Source of the DNA: Aquarana catesbeiana
Lineage: Eukaryota; Chordata; Amphibia; Anura; Ranidae
DNA length: 64,000 nucleotides
Direction: 5' to 3'
NCBI RefSeq assembly: GCF_042186555.1
Contig: NC_133327.1
Location: 106,109,167 to 106,173,166, forward strand
Shown: positions 56,113 to 64,000 of the stretch, piece by piece
How positions within the stretch are numbered: position 1 is the stretch's first letter
Layout of the letters: the number at the start of each line of letters is the position of its first letter
Translations under genes and position numbers: made by a program
The notes under the pieces: generated by a model
What the model saw: the letters and a program-made list of their open reading frames with translations, nothing else
What the model was told of the DNA's origin: nothing
Databases searched by the model: none

Positions 56113-56463
56113 AAATTTATTTATTTATTTATTTAAGGTACTTATATAGCGCCGTCAATTTACGCAGCGCTTTACATATACATTATACATTCACATCAGT
56201 CCCTACACCCTCAAGGAGCTTACAATCTAAGGTCCCTAACTCACATTCATACACACTAGGGCCAATTTAGACAGGATCCAATTAACCTACCAGCATGTCT
56301 TTGGAGTATGGGAGGAAACCGGAGTACCCGGAGAAAACCCACGCAGACACAGGGAGAACATGCAAACTCCAGGCAGGTAGTGTCATGGTTGGGATTCGAA
56401 CCAGCGACCCTTCTTACTGCTAGGCGAGAGTGCTACCCACTACGCCACTGTGCTGTGGTGTAG
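56113..56463 (-). mobile_element. tRNA-derived SINE, full length
   Basis: On the minus strand from about 56460: box A-like TGGCGTAGTGGGTAGCA, box B-like GGTTCGAATCCC at about 56403-56392, a middle GCGTGGGTTTTCTCCGGGTA, and a 3' tail GCGCTGCGTAAATTGACGG, CGCTATATAAGTACC, (TTAAATAAAT)n. Boxes A and B are polymerase III promoter parts, in the right order. The tail is shared with 5665 and 18556. Retroposed RNA of this kind is moved by a partner LINE. Confidence 0.85.
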
Positions 56464-56489
56464 TGGGTAGCACTCTCGCCTAGCAGTAA
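56414..56489. repeat. 34-bp hairpin at the SINE head
   Basis: 56414-56447 pairs with 56456-56489 with one mismatch; the loop is 8 bp. The right arm is a head-to-head 34-bp piece of the same SINE. Confidence 0.93.
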
Positions 56490-56620
56490 ACAAGCATCAC
56501 CAGTATAAAGGGAGATTTCTACGCTGGCAACAAATGTAAAGGGGGACTTACATTGACCATCAATTTTAGGAGCATTTACACTGACCACCAATGTAAGGGG
56601 TGATTTACACTGATCATATA
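56490..56620. repeat. Tandem array, right half
   Basis: Continuation or duplicate of the array at 55918-56112, from GCATCACCAGTATAAAGGG to CCACCAATGTAAGGGG. Confidence 0.8.
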
Positions 56621-58887
56621 CTGGTAAAAATCACATGGTTGTCTCAGATGCCTGCAAGAAATGTTGCAGACATGAGCAAAGAAGCAATGCTGGTGTGAGA
56701 TTACCTTTTTCTTGTCTACAGAAGGCATAATAGCTGACCCAGTCTGAAATACAGTTCTGCTGGCCCCTATTTTTATATTGGGGTCCTTTGTGTCAGGTAG
56801 ACCTGTGTTGGTATGCACTAGGTGAAGCTCTCTGGATCAAGGAGATGAGATGTACTGTCCTCCATCTTGCTCATCAGAAAAGGTGTGTTTAGAGGTGGAG
56901 TGATGGTGATTATGGGTGGAGACCAGCTGTGTGGCTAGAAAACGCACAACAAAACTCCCATAATATGTTCATGTTGCTCATGTTCAGGTGTTTCCAGTGA
57001 AGTCTTTGGGTCCACAAATGGCTCTAACAAGCCAAAAGGAAGCTTATGTACTTTTTTTGAGCAACAGGTGTTTTATTACAGGTGACAAAACCCTCAGATG
57101 TAAACAGGGGCCATTGAAATGAATAGAATATGGCTTGTTGAGTGTTTTAGAGCTACAATCTTCAAGCAGAAAATCGCTCAGGTGTGAACGGGGCCCTTAC
57201 TGCTGGTGTTTTGGAAATCATTTCATAATCATAGAATACTATTACATACCAGCATATTGATGTTACATGTTACCTGTAAATGTTAGCGACAAACAGAACA
57301 GGAAAATAGGCAGTTTGCACATTTTTGATTGGCTGGAATCATTACATAAAGACCTGTAAGGTGTATGGAAAATCACACAATATGATATTCGGATAATCCT
57401 GATTCATGATTTGTATAATTGAATTAATTTGATTGCCTGTATATAATGGAATCAAAACATGTGAATTTGGGATTTTTCTGATTTCAGAACCTGTTTGTTC
57501 ATTGCTAGTTATATTTACTTTTTAAATAATTTATTTGGCAATTGCAAATAAAATCTGTACTAGAAGAAAGTGTGAAAAATGAAGAAAAAGTTTATAAGAG
57601 AATGACATGGTCCGGAGACCCCGTGTAGTAACTTATATACTGTATACGTATCTGCATATACACAAAGACTAAGCAGAAACAGACTGTATTGTTTTAATAT
57701 GTGGTTATTTGGAGCCATCTAGTGGAAAATCTCAGTGCACTAATGATTTACTCACATTTTTCTACTGGGCCGATGTACTGGTATGGCATGGTATGTCTGT
57801 CAATCGTGTATGAATTATGAAAATAAATAATATGCGTATTATTAACTAAAATAGTGCAAAAAGCAGTAATCTATAACTAACCATACCAGTCCAACATCTT
57901 TGATGAGTTCAGAATTGGTTTACAGATTGGTTTCTGTAAAAGCGTCACTTATTAGATTTGAAGAACGGTATAGTAAAAGGAAATCCTAAAGCAAATTTTT
58001 TTTTTCTGGATGCTTAAAGAGAACCTGGGCCCAGACTATGCACAGTAATATATTTAATATATTTTATGTTAAATATATTTATATTTTCTGAACAAACAGC
58101 ACCTTTCTCCCTCACCTCTGTAGTTGTATGAGTTGCAAAAAAAAATTAATCTTTCGAAATTCACAACAGAAACCATGAAATCTCAGCTATTTTTATAGAA
58201 AGCAGATTTTGGCAGTTTGAGAGCTTTTTATGTATACATGCAGCAAGTGTTGGTAAGCTGTTAGAAATCCACTAAACACTAACTTTAGGCTAGGTGTACT
58301 TATGTGCAATGCAGGAACACATGCAAAATCATGTGCATTCCCACAGCACAAAATAAGTGCACATTCCTTTTGCAAGCATGCAGCACTGCCATCATTTCTT
58401 AATGACAACTCAACACACCTTACTAATATGCACATGAAATTACGCACCTAAATGTCATGCGTTTAAGTGCAGAACAATTTTAAAAAAGTGTCATGCATTT
58501 CTTCAGAGTGAATTGGATGCAGTGGGCTACCTACCCAAATGAATGGGCTGCCCTACTGCAACGCACGATAACATACGAAAAAATGTGCATATGGACTGCC
58601 TCATTACACATATGTAAACCAAGCCTTAGAGTCTCTGCTGTTATCTTTTGTGGATCTTTGAGACTGGATTACTTCGCAGTACATGTAACTGGAAAGGTGA
58701 GTGAGGGCGAAGTTTAAAGTTTTTTTGCTGCTTGTGCAGAATATGTAAAAACATTAAAGTGATTTAAAGGTTACATTTTTCCTTTCTAAAATAAAAACTT
58801 GGGCTTGGGTAGGTTATTTTTTGGAATTAGCGACTATGCAAAATATCCTTTAAAAGAAATCCAAACTTAATAAAACAACAATTTATT
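56621..58887. other. AT-rich stretch with MITE scraps
   Basis: CTCAGGTGTGAACGGGGCCC at 57178 is a MITE-type end. Small frames (56576-56818, 58193-58447, 58493-58717) have no domain. Confidence 0.35.
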
Positions 58888-58943
58888 GGTTGAAATAGAT
58901 GGACTTGTGTCTTTTTTCAACCCGACTAACTATGTAACTATAC
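58888..58943 (+). mobile_element. CR1 3'-end fragment
   Basis: GTTGAAATAGATGGACTTGT GTC followed by CAACCCGACTAACTATGTAAC matches the 3' end of the CR1 at 28470-28520 (opposite strand). 56 bp only, a heavily truncated insertion. Confidence 0.65.
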
Positions 58944-58991
58944 ATTGTTGAACAACTAGCATTAGTTGATATTCATGATCTCAAATAGTTT

Positions 58992-59034
58992 GTTCCAACA
59001 CGTTACGCAGACCATATCTGCTTCATCAGGGAAC
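58992..59034 (-). ncRNA. Decayed hammerhead motif (Penelope-type)
   Basis: Minus strand: 5-bp stem I (GTTCC/GGAAC), CTGATGA, stem II GCAGA/TCTGC, then GTAA instead of GAAA, and CGTGTT with a two-pair helix III. Folding is preserved; the core A is mutated. Confidence 0.5.
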
Positions 59035-59307
59035 TTTTGAAGATATCTAGGAAATCATCATTTCAACAGTACATTATTACATATTTCAATTTCAGAATAT
59101 ATTATTCTTCCTATTGCAGAACAATGAGGCTTACCAACTGTAAATATTGCTAGATTCACATGTTCACTGCTGTCCAAAAAGGAACCCACATCCATATGTC
59201 ACCCAACCCCCAGCTAGATCAGCAGGGGTCAGCCAAATGAGCACTGGACCACTCAGAGGGGAAACATAGGCCTCAACCAAGCCCAAAATCAGGGAACATT
59301 TGCCTCA

Positions 59308-59700
59308 CATAGGCCCCTTTCACATGGGGTGGACTCTGATTTGATCAGCAGGGGAGCTGTCCGTTGATCTTCTGCTGATCATAACAGAGCCGGCAGATGA
59401 CAGGTTCATGTGCATTCAGTTTCTGCAGAGTGAACACGGACAGAGCCAGTCTGCTCTATGGGACAGCAGAGTCCATGCACACCTGACAGCCCTCGGACCC
59501 GATCCGCCTAGACGAAAGGGGGCGGATCCCCTTCAGTTTTTTTCTAGCAGACTGGATCAGATTGGAGGTAGGCGGGTGTAAACGGACACAAGCCTGTTTA
59601 TACCCACCAGTTCATAGGGCTGAATGCAGGGTCCAATCAGATCCGTCTGAAAAACTGACAGGCTGACCCGATCAGATCGCCCTTATGTAAGGGGCCTTAC
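59308..59700. mobile_element. MITE with TAGGCCCC ends
   Basis: TAGGCCCCTTTCACATGGGG at the left and TTATGTAAGGGGCCTTA at the right are inverted. GATCAGATCGG-like motifs recur inside. Confidence 0.65.
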
Positions 59701-59939
59701 ATGTTTGATTTAGCGACTTTACTGCCAGGAGCCATAAATAATGGTCTCTATGCTACAGTGAATGTATGCAGTCACTGGAAATCACGCACTGCTAGAAAGG
59801 AGTCTATATATGCAAATTTTCTTGGTGTCTCTGGATATATTTTTTAAATAACTACTGTGTTTTAAAAGCATATTTATCCTTTAAAAGGTGAATTCCATAT
59901 TAAGCAAATATTGTCTAAAGACAAGAGTCATGTATTCTA

Positions 59940-60215
59940 ACTTGAATCTTGCTGTGCTTTGTGTATTTCTTCCAGATCAGTGCAGTAATCCAGTGTGAAA
60001 TTTTGCCTCTGTGTAGAAACCTCCTGTAATAAAGACGAGTCACTGCTGCTGCCCTCTCTCCTTATACAGGTTGACTGGTCTCGTCTCCGTCCCCTCCTGT
60101 AATTTTCTGTAGGCAGCCTGTAGTGGGTGGGGCCTCTTGAGTCCTTTCCACAGCTCTGTCCTCTGCACAGGCTACGTACGGCACAGTGATGATGTCACTG
60201 CTACTTTTACAAGGT
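59940..60215 (+). other. GC-richer block, possible promoter/first exon (weak)
   Basis: Among AT-rich sequence, 60040-60200 is GC-richer. ATGATGTCACTGCTACTTTTACAAG at 60190-60213 is followed by GTAATA, which could read as a start with a hydrophobic leader (MMSLLLLQ) and a splice donor. Chance is at least as likely: no downstream exon, CpG cluster or conserved domain is visible. Confidence 0.15.
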
Positions 60216-61069
60216 AATATCTGGATTTGTCAATGCATTTGGTGCACACAAAGTGGATTTATATCCTTTGGGCTACTGAGGAATATATTTAGATTAAAGT
60301 GTATGTACCCAGAGTTCAGCTACTGTTCCATTTGCTAGGCAACAAGGAATGGTATTTGCTAAGTATATTTAATCCTCAGTGCAGCTGTGCTCCCTCCCGC
60401 CACTGGCATTGGAAAGTTTCAATAGCCAATAAACAGCTCTTACCACTGCCAACATCTTTGAGGCGGAAAGCCTCTTAACCAACCAGTGACAGGTGGGGAA
60501 GGGGTAGCAGTGGCAAACATGTTACTCTGCTACATAGTGTATAGAGACAGGCATTGTGACTGTCTCTGTATGCCAACTTACAGTTGGTCCTCTTTACAAC
60601 CAGTTTTGAATTTGGTGTTGTAATAGCAAGAACTACCTGAATCTGTCACAGAAAAGCTACTGAAATTGGCAACAGGGCTTTTGGATCTGGCACAGGACTG
60701 TTTTTACCCTTTTGTTATGTATGTATGAAATACTGATGCCATTTACATAGTACCTTTCAGACTGATTGCTGCAAATTCTACTATTAATCATGTGAATGAA
60801 TTAGTGAGAGTTCTGTACCAGGCAGTGTACAGAGGATAATAAGCTGTGGTCTCCTTGCTGTGCACAGTCATTACTCCCACATGTCTAGCACACAGTCTGC
60901 TGGTCTACATATTGCTTGTCTGCTCATAACAGCTCAGCTTCTCTGTCATGGGACTGCTAATCAAGACTGGATAGGAAAGGATTATTAAAAGGAAGGGAGG
61001 GGGCTCTGTTTGTTGAAACTTGAGTAACTGCACAGAGTGTATTTCATTTTATAATAAACATTCTAGCCT
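60216..61069. other. Non-coding stretch, nothing recognised
   Basis: No credible frames or repeat ends. Confidence 0.35.
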
Positions 61070-61446
61070 GAATTAGGGCTAATTTATACACAATGGTTTT
61101 AACATTGCTTTTAGTGGCCTCTGGCAATTTTTTTCTGCCTCTGAATGCCCCTCCATGTTAGCCTATGTGTCCATTCAGAGGAGTTTAGAGGCAGAAAAAA
61201 ACCCACTGCCAGCTCGTCCAGGAGCAGCTTCATCTCGGCAGCAAAAAACGTGCAATACCGTCGCATTGGGGTCAACCACTTGAGCATTACGTAATTCATT
61301 TTAATGAATTAATTCCAATGACATAAGTTAAAGCCCAAGCTCTTGGCGTTTACACGCGTCAAGTGTTTTTTTCTGCAAAAACATAGCTGACAAGTGGAAA
61401 GGTGTTTAGGAGAGATTAGCTAACACCCAGTGCGCGTGGGGCCTTA
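61070..61446. mobile_element. MITE-like repeat
   Basis: TTAGGGCTAATTTATACAC at the left and GTGCGCGTGGGGCCTTAAA at the right are opposed; inside, TTTTTTTCTGCCTCTGAATG pairs with CATTCAGAGGAGTTTAGAGGC. Ends imperfect. Confidence 0.5.
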
Positions 61447-61629
61447 AAAAGGGGCTACATCCTTTTATTCCATCATATCAGTTTGTCCTTTGTTCATTAT
61501 TTTTATCATTGTGAGGTATAGAGCATCATAACAGAGTGCAACTAACACAGATGCAACATACACATTACAAAACAATCCATCCACATCTTTCTTTACAATG
61601 AAAAATAGGAATGTTTTCTTAGGTTCAAC

Positions 61630-62031
61630 CATAGGCTTGTGCAGGGGGGTGCCGGGTGTGCCTGGTGCAGGTCACCCTGTGTGGTGCAGTATTCTGTCTG
61701 ATATTGATATTTACCAAAGCCGCCCAATGGGGCTCCCTAAACAAATTAGAAAAAAAAAAAATTAAATATTGTAAAAAAAAGTAAGAAAAAAAAATAATAA
61801 AAATAAAAAAACTACTGACACTGTCCACTGCCCTATTGACACTGTCCTCTTCCCTACTGACACCAACCCCTGCTCTACTCACTGACATCATCCTCTGCCC
61901 TACTGACACATCAACTGCTCTACTGACACTGTCCATGTTTTAATACATTTTAGAATATTTATTTAAATTTATATATATGTGCGTATATTTTGGGGTGCAC
62001 ACCCTAATGCAATAGGCTGCGCACACCTATG
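61630..62031. mobile_element. hAT-like element
   Basis: Ends CATAGGCTTGTGCAG and CTGCGCACACCTATG are inverted. Flanks GGTTCAAC (61622) and GTTTCAAG (62032) agree at 6 of 8 bases, a probable worn duplication. Interior: GGGTGTGCC-like GC end, AT-run, and a TACTGACACTGTCC minisatellite. Non-autonomous. Confidence 0.6.
61812..61936. repeat. Short minisatellite inside the hAT-like element
   Basis: Units of CTACTGACACTGTCC with CTCTGCC spacers, period about 22-24, five to six copies, diverged. Confidence 0.7.
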
Positions 62032-62039
62032 GTTTCAAG

Positions 62040-62640
62040 TCAAGTCAAGCTTTATTGTCATTCTACTTAAAAAAATATATATATAAATCTATACACATCT
62101 GGGAACTACATAACTGTACATATACTGTATATTTCTAAAAGTCTTGCAGCAAGTGTTTATAAAAGTTTCTAGTGCATATTCAAGAGTAAAAAGGAGGGGA
62201 AGTGAGACAGACATTCCTGGTCACAATATATAGGTTGTAGAAGAGGTTTCAAAGAGGATTGGAGTTGAGGGCTCTCACAGCTTGGGGGAAAAACTGTTGA
62301 GCAGTCTGACAGTCCTGGTTTTGATACTCCGGTACCTTCTACCTTATGGCAAGAGCTGGAAGAGACTGTGGGGGGGTATGGGTAGTAGCCTTCACAACAC
62401 TGGTAACTTTGCTGGAGCATCCTGTATGGAAAATGTCCAGGATGGAGAGGAGAGAGACACCAATAATCTTTTCAGCCGTCTTCACTAGCTGTTGCAGGGT
62501 CTTGAGGTCAGCAGAACTGCAGTTCCCATACCAGACAATGATGCAGCTGGTCAGTACGCTTTCAATGGTTCCCCTATGGAATGTAGTAAGGATGGGTGGA
62601 GGGAGACTGGCTTTTTCAACACATATATTACAATCTGACT
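62040..62640 (-). mobile_element. L2-like LINE 3' end
   Basis: The minus strand encodes the distal end of a LINE ORF2: HRGTIESVLTSCIIVWYGN, LQQLVKTAEKIIGVSLLS, LDIFHTGC, then, after frame changes, FFPQAVRALNS. This is the segment after the reverse transcriptase in L2-group elements. 5'-truncated at about 62640. The end near 62040 is AAGTCAAGCTTTATTGTCAT. Confidence 0.75.
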
Positions 62641-63250
62641 GCACAATTTAAAGATAATCAACTTTAGATGTAATACAACTATGTACTGTAATATGAGGAC
62701 CCAGCTTATCTATCCAATCAATCTGTATCCAGACAGGCCCTTGTACTACATAGTTGCTGGTGGATCTAAAGGAAACTGTACAATCAGATTGTAATGTGTG
62801 GTGAGCCTAAAGGTATTGTACACTTTCAAAATTTTCACTGTTTTAACTATATATTAGTGTAATTTGTATGCATTACCATGTGAAGACGAGCTTACATTTT
62901 GTGGCTGTAGTTTGTGTTTTGTCATGACTGGTTGATTCCCCTATGCCCATGTGTTGCTACAGCTAGCTGATTCATATTGGCCAAATAAAAAGGACAACTT
63001 CCTGTTCACACACCCCTCAGTCACACACCATCCAATGCTTGCACTGCCCTCCGCTCTGTGTCACATCCCAAACATAGGAGTGCTAATATATTAAAAACTT
63101 CTTCCAGCTTCCAGCTTTACTATGACCACCCCCCCCCCACAATCTATCCTCCCTGAACCTCCATATCATCCTTTTTTATAAAAAATAAATGTATGCATAC
63201 CTTAAATCCTTTGGTCTTTAGTCTGGTTAGGTGACATCACAGATTATCCT
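62641..63250. repeat. Repeat scraps and AT-rich sequence
   Basis: TACAATCAGATTGTAATGTG at 62777 and AGGCCCTTGTACTACAT at 62735 match 51770-51880 in part. No genes. Confidence 0.35.
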
Positions 63251-63560
63251 CTTCCCCCAGCAGTGGGCAGTCTTGAATCCAGTGAAGAATGGCACCAAGT
63301 AAGGATGCGAGTGCTAGTATCTGTACCATTCTCCTTTAAAGTCCTGGGTGGTTGTATAATCTACCCCCAGTGGGAGGGTCCATTGCACCCTGTGTTCACA
63401 AGTGGGTTGAATGAAGCTGGTTGCCATTCAACCTGGAAGAGGACCAGCACTGAACTGCACAGTGGTGAATCTCAAGGGAACATTGTCGAAAAAAGGTGAG
63501 TATTGCATGGGAGATGCTTTATTATTTTAACTCCTGCAAGACTACTCCCTTAAAAAGAAT
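63250..63560. repeat. Unclassified repeat-like block
   Basis: AAAGGTGAGTATTG at 63493 and CTTAAATCC at 63201 resemble the donor-bearing TTAA family in style but not closely. The open frame 63263-63499 has no recognisable domain. Confidence 0.25.
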
Positions 63561-64000
63561 AATAGGCTTGACATGAACTTCAAAGTAAAGGAAGTTTGTT
63601 GCACAACTTGTTCATTTTGACATTAGAACACTTTCAGCTGATTTGTTGACCTAAATTACTTTTAAAATGTAAGTAAAATATCTTGTCTTACTATCTCTCT
63701 TCACCTCTGCCTCTCTGTTTCAATTGCTGCTTGTACTGGAACACTGTGATCCGCTTCTGCTCCACTTGACTCTTATTTACTTACTTGTCCTATCCAAACA
63801 AGTTTAATTTTAGTTCACTTTTCTTAAAATGAAGTTGTCTTCTCATAAGATAAAAGTAGCTGAAAGGTTATCTAAGAGGTCATCAGGAGGAAGTTTTCCA
63901 TCAGATCCTCTTAGCTTTATATGGCAGAAATGTAAGAAAAAAATGATTAGAATAACACTCGGAAAGACTCCTGAGGCCACGTCACTAGAGTCTGCTTGTT
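63561..64000. other. AT-rich end of window, nothing recognised
   Basis: No gene or repeat ends seen. Confidence 0.35.

Noticed and set aside
56390..56462. Possible functional tRNA gene
   Set aside because: Boxes A and B are present, but no full cloverleaf is seen and the sequence runs directly into a SINE body and tail.

Overview
The window looks like intergenic or intronic DNA from a large, repeat-rich amphibian genome, most likely a frog. I base this on the mix of elements seen: a Penelope-like element with a GIY-YIG endonuclease and hammerhead-type motifs, Tx1/L1-type and CR1 LINEs, Tc1-like transposons with inverted repeats, hAT elements with 8-bp target duplications, TTAA-ended non-autonomous elements, a tRNA-derived SINE and decayed gypsy and BEL/Pao retrotransposons. 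The species assignment is inference. I found no convincing host protein-coding gene. Nearly every recognisable protein is transposon-encoded, and most open frames elsewhere are stop-free readings of tandem repeats.

Layout. 0.2-2.2 kb: Penelope-like element on the minus strand with one structurally complete hammerhead motif, then two minisatellites. 2.9-10.5 kb: TTAA MITEs, a palindromic MITE, a rearranged Tc1, a SINE tail, and a 66-bp templated insertion at 6.87 kb copied from 8.19 kb. 11.6-18.9 kb: a TTAA-type DNA element split by a 6.4-kb L1/Tx1-type LINE with two open reading frames and a perfect 17-bp target duplication; a SINE tail sits in the same host element. 19.4-22.4 kb: a minisatellite interrupted by an LTR-like block and by a hAT element with a perfect 8-bp duplication. 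23-26 kb: MITEs, a Tc1 end, Penelope-derived sequence. 26.26-27.66 kb: a second hAT with a long palindrome and a 24-bp minisatellite. 28.5-31.6 kb: a minus-strand CR1 LINE with a MITE inside and a deletion that removes the second half of its reverse transcriptase palm. 31.9-33.6 kb: a frog-type repeat with inverted and tandem blocks. 33.7-37.0 kb: a decayed BEL/Pao gag-like region and an LTR candidate.

37.7-50.1 kb is a nested stack. A minus-strand gypsy element is split inside its integrase by a minus-strand L1 (about 38.48-47.38 kb), which itself carries a tandem TTAA MITE, a GTACAC-ended MITE and a Tc1. 51-56.5 kb: a fold-back, two Tc1-like elements, and a tandem array split by a tRNA-derived SINE whose head forms a 34-bp hairpin with an inverted fragment. 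56.6-64 kb: short MITE, CR1, L2 and hAT pieces in AT-rich sequence.

The genes do not form operons. The organisation is one of serial insertion, and the relative order of insertion can be read from the nesting. The most notable items are the complete hammerhead motif and three degraded relatives, the nearly intact L1 beside a palindrome, the templated insertion with a 23-bp duplication, and hAT elements that repeatedly contain minisatellites.
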